A stretch of 64,000 bases of DNA from Siphonodentalium dalli (GCA_032622095.1 CP136069.1:3251566-3315565); one strand, 5' to 3'. Counted from the stretch's first letter, positions 22,464-33,425 are shown. The notes: generated from the sequence alone by a model not told the origin. Numbers and translations are program-made.

Positions 22464-24304
22464 CTGAAAATATATAAAATACAGTACAGGCTATTAGTAA
22501 CTTGTTACTTGTTAATATTTAGATGTGAACATGAAGAAGGCCCTATTAAATAAAAGAAAACTGCTCCTTCACAATTATGAATTTCAAAAATAAGATATCA
22601 GTAAATTAATTATTTAAAGGAAAAATCAATACGAATATAAATTTATTTACAGAAAACTTAATACCTGTTCCATGTTATTTTTTTTTTATTAATTCACAAT
22701 GTTATTACCAGTACTAGTACATGTACAATAGCTTGTTTACAAACTTCAGGGAGAAATCTCTTGAAGATTTTTAAAAAACCCAGACAGGTCATTATGACAT
22801 ACCGATTGGCCATTATTCCACATGATCGCTGATCTTATATACCAGTACATGGAGTCATGGACATGTATATATTTACTTATAAAACCAACTGCAAGGCATT
22901 ATTTTCTCAATTTATATATTCTCATTTTCCAATTTTGGGAATTTATGACTAATTCAATTGGTGTCGCCTACTAGTACATGTACTATTATTGCCTAAATAT
23001 ATTTAAACCAGATGAGTTTTAAGCTCAATTTATGCATAATTTTATTCTAATCTTTTTCATTGTGGTTTTTAGTTTTTACAATAGTTATCTTGACCTTGTA
23101 AGCCAGTGCATTCTCTTATAAATGCGAGGCTCCCGTAGCATGGATAGGGAGCCTCATATATAACAGAATGCAATGTAGTGTACTCACTGTACTGGTACCT
23201 GCAGGATCTTTAAATGCAGGCTTTCCGCTAGTAGGGCAGGGGGTCCCTAGTTTAAGGGTCCCATTCCCACAGCCAATTTTTCCCCTTCTGTCATACCACA
23301 GGACATATTCCATATGTATAAAGATGTTTACTTCTCAATTTTGTTGGGACGGTGCTAAGAAATTTAAATAGTTGTCAACTTTATTTGATTTCTAGCGAGA
23401 ATACACACTTGGACCGATCTAACACTAAAAGTTGGATGTCAGTATGTCTGTAGGCCGGAGCTAACATTCAACGTGCAGGGTCAATGTGTTCCATTTAGAA
23501 TATAGAGTACACTTTATTTAGTTTTTACTGAAATGCTCTGGATTCTGAACGAGCACACACGGCTCTGCACGTTGCACACTAGTTAGCTCCAACCTGCAGA
23601 CACAGATGAACTGAGGAAGTGATCAAACCCGACATCGCTAGAACACATGCTTTGGAGTCCGCTGGTTACATTGCTGTGGTTAGGTTACGAAAAATGACGA
23701 TAATTTAATCATACCCATTGATTCTATCTTCATGTCATAAAACATATATATCACTCCATTTTTTTCAAAGCATCTTATCTACCGGTATGTTAATTTATTA
23801 TAATCTACTAGTAGCTTGATATTTAGAACTAAAACATTGCGCCTTTATTCTATTCCTTCATTGCTTCCAACCTGCTGAGTATTATATTCCGGCACGTTAT
23901 GCCTCCGAACTATCTGCCGAGTCTTGAATAGTGAGTCGTTTAACTTGGGTAGCATAGTAACTTGGGTAGAAAATGGATGCAAAACGATTAGCAAATCTAC
24001 TCTCTGATTCTTCTATTGGCCGATACAACAAAAGTAGGTCCACTAGTGCTCCCACGACATTGAAAACATTGACTGCATTTTCCCCTCAGTGGATACAGGA
24101 CCTGTTCCCCAAAACCTGGCGGAAAGCCTGTTTTAAAAAAAATGCATTAACATTTTCCAAAGGAGTTGGGCAGGTCTGACAGAAGAAACACACCTGTTTT
24201 TAATTATTTATAACGGTACATGGGCTAGCTAATTTGTTCGTAAATGATCGATTTGTAGGCGACACCAATTTAATTAGTTGGATTACGTTTTATTTGTTAC
24301 ATAC
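22464..24304 (-). other. ASPM intron 1
   Basis: 1841 nt, GT-AG, phase 0. AT-rich. It contains one diverged family H-like hairpin at about 23102-23166 (CCAGTGCATTCTCTTATAAATG...GGGAGCCTCATATATAACAG). No other exon-like sequence recognised. Confidence 0.75.
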
Positions 24305-24910
24305 ACCGTGCGATTTTTTGACGACAGGAGCTTCCACCACACCAAAGACGAATGCCTGCAATCTGTATACATTGTCTATGACAAAAAGGATCATCTCTCT
24401 GAAATTCCCAGGATCTTCAGGTGTCCATGTTATTTCCAGAGGATATGTGCCATCAGGTTCAACAAGAAAACATTTTTCTCCAACACTGAAGTTCTTCTTA
24501 AAAGGGAATTTTTCAATCTTCACCTCTTGAGTATAATCATGTGGATTTTTTATCAGGAGAGTTCTAAGTTTTCGATTCCCTTTCTTCATTTTTCCAAATC
24601 CCAATTTCGGTGAATTTGTAAAGTGGGTTAGCATCAAAACTTCCACTTCTCCTGAACTTCTACGTCTTTTTGTAGGTTTTGAATCAATTTTCTTGGGAAC
24701 ATCATCCTCAACTGCAATCTGTAGATGCTTTGTCGGTGGTGTGTCAAACCAAGATCTGCGATTTTTCTTGACAGACCTGTTCAAAGCATTGCTAACAGAT
24801 GCAGCATGCCCATCGCCAATACTTGCAACAGAAGTATCAAAAAGGAATGACCCATTAATACTATTGCTAGTGATGGAATTGTTTTGGTTATCCATACTGC
24901 TGCTGCTCAT
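24305..24910 (-). CDS. ASPM: ASPM exon 1: N-terminus and ASH domain
   Basis: This encodes the ASH (ASPM-SPD2-Hydin) domain, an immunoglobulin-like fold typical of centrosomal and ciliary proteins. Seen: LTHFTNSPKLGFGKM, then KIEKFPFKKNFSVGEKCF, LEITWTPEDPGNFREM and a closing VIDNVYRLQAFVFGVVEAP. These align through with vertebrate ASPM, including the WTP and FG-type turns. Upstream, SWFDTPPT resembles the vertebrate N-terminal WEVSPT. The donor reads GGT|gtatgt (phase 0). The start is uncertain. I chose ATG at 24910; a second ATG at 24895 has a better context (A at -3, G at +4). The frame stays open to an ATG at 25318, but that extension begins with an L/F-rich stretch that looks like an intronic pyrimidine tract. 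The ASH domain itself is secure; only the first few dozen residues are in doubt. Confidence 0.85.
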
Positions 24911-25318
24911 GTGTGTGGTCACACTCACAGGCAGATCCAGATCTTTGTTGAACTTGAAGCTATTGTTGTTTCCATCAAACTCAACATCCAGTCTCGATTC
25001 GAGATTGGCAATGTTTTTGTTTTTTATATGGAAGTCAGTAGAAAATTGCGAAAATCTATGGGATTTATATGTCTCCTTCGATTTACTGTTAGGATTTTTA
25101 TCGAAGATGTAGAAGTCACATTTAAAGCTCTTGACCAATGGAAATGGTGATTGTTCATTGACAAAACGAATGTTTACAAGAAATTTTCTTAGAAAATCGT
25201 GAATCAGAACGAACAAGCAGAAAAGCAGAGAAAGCGCAAATAAACAAAGCAGAATGACGAATATCTCAATGCGAAAATAAACAATAAATTCCAGAATGTC
25301 AACTTTTGTGCTTGACAT
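24911..25318 (-). other. Open extension upstream of ASPM exon 1 (5' UTR, intron end or extra coding)
   Basis: This is in frame with exon 1 and stop-free back to ATG 25318. The first ~45 codons translate to a very hydrophobic L/F/C/V run. A soluble spindle protein would not be expected to carry this, and at DNA level it is a T/C-rich tract (TTTCTCTGCTTTTCTGC and neighbours). The rest is N/K/S-rich without similarity that I recognise. Either it is 5' UTR, or it contains the 3' end of a first intron. A separate short uORF of 8 codons (ATG GAT GAT GGA..., about 25402 down to 25376) lies just upstream. Confidence 0.4.
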
Positions 25319-25379
25319 CAATTTCTTGTTTCAGAACATTCTTGAATCAAGCTTCTCTCAACGTGCATAACGTCTTCAG

Positions 25380-25470
25380 TCACCGGGGTCTCCATCATCC
25401 ATGTTGGATTCGAATCCAAATTTCGACCGTTTTCGAACCCAGCCAATCAGAATTGAAGATGAAAATATAT
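25380..25470. promoter_or_regulatory. Candidate ASPM core promoter with CCAAT box and TTCGAA (CHR-like) sites
   Basis: Just upstream of the ASPM 5' end there is a CCAAT box (agCCAATcag, about 25440-25449) within 50 bp of two TTCGAA words (about 25409 and 25433). CCAAT boxes next to CHR elements (TTTGAA/TTCGAA) are known to drive G2/M genes, including vertebrate ASPM, through NF-Y and MuvB/DREAM. The motif match is seen; the function is inference. No TATA box is evident. Confidence 0.35.
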
Positions 25471-26660
25471 GGACCAATTGTTAAAGTCCTTTGAAAGACA
25501 ACGTAGATCACATGATCAATAATGTCAAGGTTATGATTTAGATCACATGACCGATCATGTGATCTTGGGATTTTCCATTTTTCCTTGTTTTGAAAATGAA
25601 GGAAGACTCATCAGCTCATTGCACAAAACATGATATAACTTTGCATAACAATCCACAATGATGGACACCACACGAATTCGTTAAACAATGAACAAATAGT
25701 GTGCATATAAGCTGGACCTCGATAGTTATGGTAAACAATTAGCAGTTTATTGCCACAAAAAAGACATTCAAGTTCAACGATGAATTAGTTAGTCAACTAA
25801 GTGACGTTGCCAGTGGGAGTATTTGTTTATGATTTAGTATCGACGAACAGTCTTATTTGTTGTATTATGTCAATATTTCTGAAAATAATAAATTCAGCAC
25901 CTTTTAAACAGGCTAATCATCTCATGACTTATTCTGGTGGAAGCAGGACGTTTCGTAGAATACCTGAAGTCCGTAGTACAATACCATATGGTCGTTTCCC
26001 TGGAATTTTCATGCCATCTAGCTGGTTGTTATGCAGTTGTGATTAAAACCATACTCAGACTCTAAAGTATGGTTTTAATAAGAACTGGTCGTTTTGTCGC
26101 AAATTTTTTGCTTGTTTCGTACCAAGAGTCTGGACGTTTTCACGGTACCAGGGGAACTGGATGTTTCAAATTTCACAGAGTGAAGTGAATGTTATAAAAT
26201 TGTGTTTGTTTCGTTTGATGTTCCCAATCCTATAAATAAAATACTACTAGTATCTGGATCTGGGTTGATACGTCATATAGACCAATGGAAACGGGCCGGC
26301 TCGTCCCAGGGCCAACTCGGTCCACTCGACCTGGGCCAGCTAGGTCGTCCCGAGCCAACTCGCCCGGGCTGGCTCGGCCCAAGGGATACATGAAATTGAT
26401 GAAATGATGAAAATGTTCTAGACATAATGTTGTTTTACTTTCTTTATTTGTTCTTTTTCTTGTTTTTGTTGTTGTTTCTTTCTGGGATATTGCACTGCTT
26501 ATATACAATGTATCTGAAGTGTGAGCTGTGATTAGCAGAGTGGTAATAGCTACTGTGTAAACAACCTGTATATTGTTTTGATAGTATTGGGGACAATAAT
26601 AACCTCTATAAGGGTTTCCCAAATTTAACCCAGATATACAATGTAGTGAGATGAAGTTCA
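25470..26660. other. Intergenic; GC-rich motif cluster at 26287-26390
   Basis: Mostly unremarkable AT-rich DNA. The 100-bp cluster at 26287-26390 is C/G-rich with repeated GGCCAACTCG / GAGCCAACTCG / GGCTGGCTCGG words; related words recur at 28741-28780. Near 25728-25730 an ATG is followed directly by GTAAAC, one weak candidate for the missing SLC31 first exon. Confidence 0.4.
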
Positions 26661-26667
26661 TAACTCA

Positions 26668-28531
26668 GGCCTAAACAAAAAATACGTTTGTTTCCGCTAA
26701 CCCGACCGACCCTATTTTAAACCGCCGACCCTAAACTTTTTATTGCCATTGCAAAAAAAAAAAAATTGGACCAAAAAAACAAAAAAAACAAATTTGATTT
26801 AAAATTTTTTTTTTTTAATTTAGGTCCCAATTCATATCATAACAAGATGCAAAACATTTATATATTTATATATATTGACATAAGAAATTTAAGTTTACAA
26901 AAAGATTTAAGTTTAACAGTTGGAATCATACTGTAAAGTATGTTTGGCTTTATCTAGCTTTCATCTGTGAAAACTTCAAATAATTTGAGTTCAGGTACAG
27001 TATGTTATCATTCAGCGTTCAGACTTCAGTATTTCAATCAATTACAGCACAGGAACATTAACAATTTGATCAAATCAACCTGGTTATCAAGTGGGATCTC
27101 ATAATACCAAATGAAAAATTAACATAGAGATTAGTACCATATATAGTCATTACTATCTTAATACATGTACATTGTTTCTGTACTACATGTACATGTAGGA
27201 TTTCTGTATTACATGTACATGTAGTATATTATGTACAGTATGTGTCTCACTTGAATTTTATAAAATAGCCTATTTATGAATTAGAGTGATGATGGCAAGT
27301 CTAATTTCAAGCAGGATAAGGCTTCCGATAAGCATAATCCATAGAACCAAAAGATATCTGACAATAACTTATAAGCATTTCCAATCCATACATATATAAA
27401 AAGTTCCAAAGTTATGCTTGAGAAACTCTCTGTAAAATTCAAAATACTGACTCAAAGAGCCTTAGATTAGATCTAAATGCAATGGATTTTCAAAAAATTT
27501 CCAGGGGAAGAACCCGCACCATCATCAGGGGGTCACCCTTCCCAAACATTCCTCCGATCAGGCCTTCAGGTTATGTCATATCATTGCCCAAAAACAGGTG
27601 TCCCCAAAAAATACCTAGATCCTTCACTGAATGCGGAGAAGGTGGTGTTGTGAAGCCATCCTTAAGAGATCGGTACAAGACGGTCACTCCAATATGTGAA
27701 CAGTGCAGTGGTGCTGGATTGACTCCAGTTGTCGCCAGACCATATAGGAAATATTAGGATTATCAAAGACTATCTTAGTATATAGACTAGTATATATGTA
27801 AATATTAAAGCATATGTAAGATTGAATTGGAGTTTCTAGTTCCTCTGTCATCTGGGTTAACCTGATTGGGGCTAAGAAGTGCATAGTTTGGGTTATTGAC
27901 AAGTATTATACAGTTATTTTTAAAGATACTGAAAAAAAAAAAATTAACAAAAAAAAAGAAGTTAAAGGCACGTGCGGCCTTAATGGTCGAAAATATTCAT
28001 ATTTGTTCCAAACACCGTAAACAGAAAAAACAGTAAAACGCATACAGTTCCGTTCATATATACCATGACCATCGCGTAAACAGCATGTTATCATAAAGAC
28101 CTACTATATTTTACCTAAGCAATAGCCTGATTGTGTTACAAAAGACAGCACAATGCTACTGGCTAATCACACACAAATGGCATAAACGCTCTTTATTAGT
28201 TCCATATCAGGTATTCACCAACAAAGAACGCTCTTTATGTTTACCATCATAATATAAACAAACACCAGAAAAGTAACTTTTTACGCATTTGTTTACATAA
28301 CAATGGTCAAACATATGACCATAAGATACTGTTTATGCGATATTTCTTATTTGTATACGGACAAAGTCTATCTACATTTTGATGTAGTTTATGTTTGTAG
28401 CGGTTTTGGACGGGTGGAGATATTTTCACAGGATACCCACCGCCAAGGCCAACCGTGTCTTTAAGCCTACCTACCTACCCTAATTTTTTTTTAGCTCGTT
28501 AGCGGAAACAAAGGTATTATTTGTTTAGGCC
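26668..28531. mobile_element. PIF/Harbinger-like element, copy 2
   Basis: Same TIRs as copy 1, TSD TCA (26665-26667 and 28532-28534). It lacks the 650-bp nested element of copy 1 but carries its own insertion (27966-28460). Confidence 0.8.
27966..28460. mobile_element. 495-bp TTAA-flanked MITE nested in Harbinger-like copy 2
   Basis: TTAA at 27962-27965 and 28461-28464. Imperfect ends AGGCACGTGCGGCC and GGCCAACCGTGTCT. Copy 1 has a single TTAA at this place (AAGTTAAGCCTACC), confirming the insertion. Confidence 0.85.
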
Positions 28532-28559
28532 TCATAGAGAATAAGGGAATATGAAAACA

Positions 28560-28640
28560 GTTCATTATTGTTATTTATGAATTTGCCGGTTTGAACGAGT
28601 AACCTTCTCGTTCAAACCGACTAATGTGATTACTGGCTAT
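28560..28640. repeat. Short inverted repeat GGTTTGAACGAG
   Basis: GCCGGTTTGAACGAGTAACC followed by CTCGTTCAAACCGAC. A 12-14-bp arm hairpin; nothing else seen here. Confidence 0.5.
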
Positions 28641-29139
28641 TATCTTTGTAAACAAAAGTGCCTAAATTTTAGTAGTCTAAATATCAAAATTGATGGAAAA
28701 AATTCTGAAATATATATTAACTTTACACAAATTCAATTCCCGGACCAACTCGGCCATAAAAGCTGGGCCAGCTCACTCCAAAAAAGTGTCTGGACCAATA
28801 TTGGCATTATCATGATGGGATGGGGTGCGCTAGATGTTTGCGTCCAAATAGTTCCGGAGTTCTTCCACGAACCACAGTGATCCAAGGACTTCTCTCCTAG
28901 TTTTTTCCAGTAAATGATTGTATTCAAATGAATCAAATTATTGTATAATTACAGGTACATGTACTTGTACTCTTCCTAGGGATGTGGCAACCGGGTTGGG
29001 TGTCAGTCGGAGTCCCAATAACTTTTATAAAAGTAATATTGGACTCGATTTGATTGATCACGTGACTTAAATCACGATTCAAGTCAATGATATATTTTAT
29101 TTAAATCATGATAAAAAGTCAAGAACTGCAATATCTAAC

Positions 29140-30950
29140 AATGTTTCTGTAAACTACTAGTAGATATGATTAAACAATATACAAATTGGATAATAGATAT
29201 GAAATTGTACTGTAATTATCAACCCTATAGCGCCTACTGCATGGTACCGTATATACGGCTCCCGCAAATGGCCTGTTCCCCTTAGCATTGTTAGTATTGT
29301 TTGCAACTACACTATTTAATTATCCCCCGCCAAATGAAATTCATAACTTGAACAAATCTCAATGGATTTCAAAGATATTTGGTATATGAGTTCACTTGAC
29401 CAGTATCTAGAAGGAGTTCGCAAACCAGGTCCGGCCGGATATTTTAAGCGGATTTATTGGACTTTGTTTATTTTTGTGAGTGCAAATGGATGATGTCACA
29501 GGGCTCATTTCCACAAATGTCAACAGAATTCAAAGATTTTTGGTATATTCGTTCCCATGACCAGTACCTAAAATGAGTTCGCAAGCTAGGCTTTGTGACA
29601 AAATTCCACCTCATGTTTAGCGCATACTGAGAACGCAAACATTATTGAGAATGCACTTCCCCAACTGCACAATTCGGTGGGGGATACCGCCATCTGCGAC
29701 TGCCTGTTCTCTTTCTTTTTCTGATTGCCGTACATGTAAATACTAACTAAGTAACTCTACTATATACTCTGCCATTTAGCTACTCTAGTTATCTAGTGCC
29801 TATACTCAATATATGGTGTGATTACCGTCGCTTGGAGCAAACAGGATTGTTAATATTAAGTTTTCAGTGAAAATTGAATAAATTTATAAGTAAAAGTTTA
29901 AACACAGGTCTACATTTCCAGATATCACAAAATATGGAACCCAATGGACCTAAGGGTATGCATAAAGAACATTTGGGAGGCCAAATTCACATTTAATAAT
30001 GAATTACGCTTAACTACTATTTAACCTACCCCTAAACTATTGGCATGACCTGGTGTATCACCTAGCAACACAAGAGGAGCATTGGGCTGATTATAACTTG
30101 TTTTAATTAGCCTGAGTACCGTACTCAAGTCAACTGTGAGAATATGTACAGCAATGATAATTACATATTATCAGAATCCCTATATCAAAAGAATTGATGT
30201 CTCCTTCCCGGAACTCTAGTATTTTTTATATAATTTTTTATAAGTATTTTTGCACAGATTTGGGCCACTATGGTAATATAGCATGCATGTGGTGTCACTT
30301 AATGAGGGCTTGCTTACCTCATATGGTTTACTTATTGACTGGAAACATTGAAGAAAATCACAGTTGCCCCAACTAATACAGAAGGTAATGCTTCTGCAAG
30401 TTGCCCCAACTACACTGCCATGATATTTGGGTTTGATTGGTATACCAAAAATATTGAATACTAATACAAAAATTTAAAATCATAAAATTCTGATTAATCC
30501 AGCCTTGGATATAATAAACAACACCTTTCAGAACCTTCATTTATCAGAGAAATGGTACAATTACATACTTTCATATTTAAACAGTTATAAAAAAAATAAA
30601 AAGAATCGATTTAAATAAAAAAAATCTTTATTTAAATCAAATAAATCAATTTTTTTTATTTATTTTTAAAAATTAAAAAAATTGCCAACCCTGAGTATGA
30701 CTGTTTCCCGGAATATCATGTGACGGCTTTTGACCAATCAGAAATACATGTAGTGTTAATTAGTGAAGGGATGGATAATATTATTGTTATATACATGTAG
30801 CTTGTTTATATTAATAAACAGCCCATTGTACATGTATATGAGTTAGTGTTTATCCTTTGAGTGCCCCCTCATTTCCTGATACATAGGGTTAATTAGATTC
30901 TGAAGAACATAAATGTTTTTACCAACATGTCGATGGAAAACATTGAGCTC
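29140..30950. repeat. Old dispersed repeat, related to 3620-3860 plus 4920-5340
   Basis: Two blocks match the region around the hAT insertion: 'attaaacaatatacaaattgga..gaaattgtactgtaatt' with the TACATGTAAATRC context, and 'ctgccatgatatttgggttt...gattaatccagc.ttggatat'. Copy 2 has 600-700 bp of extra DNA between the blocks but not the hAT element. No coding recognised. Confidence 0.55.
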
Positions 30951-30957
30951 TAACATA

Positions 30958-31162
30958 TACAGTAATGCCTTAAGTAATCGACCCCTTAACCACAGCAGAA
31001 TTATGGGTAACTTTTCAGAATTTAGTCGGAAATATGGCTTGTTGCTTTGCTCGGGGAGAGCTTTCCGATGAATGGCAACAAGCCATATTTCCGACTAAAT
31101 CCTGAAAAGTTACCCATAATTCTGCTGTGGTTAAGGAGTCGATTACTTAGGGCATTACTGTA
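30958..31162. mobile_element. Family M foldback MITE
   Basis: Full copy, TACAGTAATGCCTTAAGTAA to GGGCATTACTGTA, centre GAGAGCTTTCC. Confidence 0.9.
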
Positions 31163-31504
31163 CATGTACCGTATACATGTATGTAATGTGTGAAAAATGA
31201 CTTGGAGAAATGTTTTGAACACGTTAATAGGATCACTTCTACATGTAGATGGGACTCCTAAAATATGAACCATTTTTGATGAAAAACATGGCTGCCGGCA
31301 GCCATCATGGATTTTACTCTTTCCATGACTAAATATTTCAGCACATCCTCCAGCCAACATTTTTAATTTAATTCTTCATCCAATTGATCCCAAACTTCAT
31401 ATGACTCTTTGAGTTGACCTCTGGTTTTTCCATAAACATTTAAACATTCGCTCCATTGCTGTAATGGATGACAAAATATCCCTTCTTCAAGTTGAGCTTC
31501 AGTC

Positions 31505-31925
31505 AAGCCTGCAAATAGCGTGTCTGTCATTTGCAGAATGAGGTCCTCAGAGGGTGAGTTTAGTGATGCTATCCCGCATCACCAAATTCACCCTCTGGAG
31601 ACCTCATTCTGCTTAGGCCTCATCTTCTGGGAAGTATCTACAGTATCAAATTAACATTGTTTTTAGTTTTCCCTTCTGGGAAGTTTCTACATGTATATCC
31701 CCTAATTTGCAGCAGATAAAATGCATAATCGAGGTGCCCAATGGGTGAACATCACCAACTTCAACTGGGGAACTTCAATCTGATCCTAGGTCTACCATAG
31801 CAGTTGAGGGCCTAAGCAGAATGAGGTTCCCAGAGGGTGAATTTGGTGATGCTAGCCCGCTATGCGGGGTAGCGTCACTAAATTCACCCGCTGGGGACAT
31901 CATTCTGCAAATGACAGACACGCTA
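31505..31925. repeat. Family G foldback repeats (two copies)
   Basis: Family G is GTGTCTGTCATTTGCAGAAT, GAGGTCCCCAGAGGGTGAAT, TTAGTGATGCTAGCCCGC and then its inverse. Copies lie at about 31515-31617 and 31812-31926, in opposite arrangement around a unique segment with TTCAACTGGGGAACTTCAAT, forming one composite element. The same composite recurs at 38140-38620, 44065-44510 and 58815-59500. Confidence 0.75.
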
Positions 31926-32001
31926 TTGATACTTTTATTCTTAACAGCATCGCATGTCTCATTGAGAATTCCTCTTCCAAATGTTATCCCTCTTTTTACA
32001 G

Positions 32002-32074
32002 GGTTTGTACTTCACATTTGGTGACACATTGAAGAACTTCATCTTCGAAGGAATTAATATAGCTTCCACTGATG
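32002..32074 (+). CDS. SLC31A: SLC31 (CTR copper transporter) exon: extracellular N-terminus
   Basis: A 73-nt exon between acceptor cctctttttacag|GGTTTG and donor GATG|gtatga, entering in phase 0 and leaving in phase 1. It reads GLYFTFGDTLKNFIFEGIN and then IASTD. This corresponds to the pre-TM1 ectodomain of CTR proteins, such as MxFxFSDTxxLLFDFWxVxS in CTR2. The Met normally two or three residues before this point must come from a short upstream exon that I could not identify. The short ectodomain without a Met/His-rich tail favours the CTR2 (SLC31A2) type, though that depends on the missing exon. Confidence 0.75.
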
Positions 32075-32280
32075 GTATGATTATTTATATTATAAACTAC
32101 AACACAATATACCCATAAGGTGCATGCTGCTAACTATGTGGGGCTCCATGTGGGTTACATTCAGAGGGTTAACTCTTCCATGACTGGAGCTTCCTGAAAT
32201 TTTGCAATGTGCCAATGCTTTCTCTTATTTATGCGAATCTCCCATATCAAATCCAGTCGTAAGTCGGGATTTTTTTACCC

Positions 32281-32355
32281 TGTGCCAATGCATTCTCTTA
32301 TATATGCGAGTCGACCATAGGTCGCCTCGCATATATAAGAGAATGCATTGGCTTA
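32281..32355. repeat. Family H hairpin, SLC31 intron
   Basis: CCAATGCATTCTCTTATATA...GTCGACCATAGGTCGCC...its inverse, near perfect. Confidence 0.88.
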
Positions 32356-32790
32356 ACAATTGTTTATCATTTTTTTTAAATAAATGTTTCTTACAATTTT
32401 TAGGACATAAAATAAAAAAAAACATCCATTACCCTGCAGGGAGCCCCACACATATATAGAAGCATATAGAAGAGTGTTGTCTGCTCATGTTTGTCTGGGG
32501 CTCTGTATGGGTGAAATTATAAAATACATTGGCCTAACAAAATTTACATTGACTGTATAAGTCAGAGAATGCACTGGCACAGGATATTTATTGCTGCACC
32601 AGCGCAGCTCCCATCAGGAAAGGGTTAAATTATACATGTATATATCTGGAGTCTTGGTCTTCATTTATTAAACTCACATTATGTCTGAGATACAGTGGAA
32701 GTTTGAAAATGATCAACTTTTTGTGTAACTTTCTCTGAACCCAAATTCTGGAATTTGTTTCCTTTTACCCTGTCTTGGTGATAAGGGCCC

Positions 32791-33269
32791 CATTTGTGTT
32801 TTTGCAGATCTCATTGTGGTTGTGATTGTTATGACGTTGCTGACGATGACATTTGTGTTTTTGCAGATCTCATTGTGGTTGTGATTGTTATGACGTTGCT
32901 GACGATGACATTTGTGTTTTTGCAGATCTCATTGTGGTTGTGATTGTTATGACGTTGCTGACGATGACATTTGTGTTTTTGCAGATCTCATTGTGGTTGT
33001 GATTGTTATGACGTTGCTGACGATGACATTTGTGTTTTTGCAGATCTCATTGTGGTTGTGATTGTTATGACGTTGCTGACGATGACATTTGTGTTTTTGC
33101 AGATCTCATTGTGGTTGTGATTGTTATGACGTTGCTGACGATGACATTTGTGTTTTTACAGATCTCATTGTGGTTGTGATTGTTATGACGTTGCTGACGA
33201 TGACATTTGTGTTTTTGCAGATCTCATTGTGGTTGTGATTGTTATGACGTTGCTGACGATGACATTTGA
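32791..33269 (+). repeat. 59-bp tandem array (8 copies) duplicating the SLC31 TM1-exon 3' splice site
   Basis: Each unit is CATTTGTGTTTTTGCAG followed by the first 42 nt of the coding exon (ATCTCATTGTGGTTGTGATT...TTGCTGACGATGA). Acceptor Gs lie at 32807, 32866, 32925, 32984, 33043, 33102, 33161 (variant ACAG) and 33220, exactly 59 bp apart. Each unit also has a branch-point-like TTGCTGAC about 22 nt before the next AG. The array is bounded on both sides by CATTTG (GCCC|CATTTG and GATGA|CATTTG|AAGC), which suggests duplication at a 6-bp microhomology. Confidence 0.96.
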
Positions 33270-33425
33270 AGCTGCGAAACTAATAATGTTATATATTGAT
33301 CTCAAAAGAAAACAGGATCCATTGACGTACGGGCAAACCGATCGAATGGACAGGGTGGATGGGTCAGGTATTAACATGAGTTCTCTACTAATCCCGTCAA
33401 ATGAAGCAACAATACGTCGCAAAAA
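33221..33425 (+). CDS. SLC31A: SLC31 exon: TM1 and cytoplasmic loop
   Basis: A 205-nt exon, acceptor tgtgtttttgcag|ATCTCATTG and donor AAAAA|gtgagt, phase 1 to 2. It encodes DLIVVVIVMTLLTMTFEAAK, the first transmembrane helix with the CTR-family ending (A/F)(Y/F)E(G/A)xK. A long basic and polar cytosolic loop follows, including LIMLYIDLKRKQDPL and SSLLIPSNEATIRRK. The acceptor and the first 48 nt of the exon are the last of eight copies of a 59-bp tandem repeat (32791-33269). Only the last acceptor (33220) keeps an open frame. All seven earlier ones read through TTTGTGTTTTTGCAG into a shifted copy and stop at TGA. Confidence 0.83.

Larger units (their letters stand above)
945..24910 (-). other. 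ASPM: ASPM gene model (5' part; eight exons, incomplete at the 3' end)
   Basis: Gene span assembled by hand from splice sites and similarity to the ASPM/abnormal spindle family. Coding exons in transcript order are 24910-24305, 22463-20534, 15178-15074, 12024-11875, 7028-6792, 3551-3484, 2884-2743 and 1075-945. Every intron is GT-AG and adjacent phases match (0, 1, 1, 1, 1, 0, 1, then 0 at the end). The sum is 3369 nt, exactly 1123 codons with no stop. ASPM is a microtubule minus-end and spindle-pole protein of dividing cells. The part present here ends just before the calponin-homology domains, so the CH pair, the IQ-repeat array and the C-terminus must lie left of base 1. Introns are long (1.8, 5.4, 3.0, 4.8, 3.2, 0.6 and 1.7 kb) and full of mobile elements and minisatellites. 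Confidence 0.9.

Noticed and set aside
24278-25150. Plus-strand frames of 88-139 codons
   Set aside because: Antisense shadows of ASPM exon 1.
25306-26046. Frames of 62 and 81 codons as SLC31 5' exons
   Set aside because: No hydrophilic Met/His-rich ectodomain and no phase 0 donor that would join GLYFTFG convincingly.
33148-33220. Extending the SLC31 TM1 exon upstream to an ATG at 33148
   Set aside because: It reads through a copy of the acceptor tract in a shifted frame (MCFYRSHCGCD...) and gives no CTR-like sequence.
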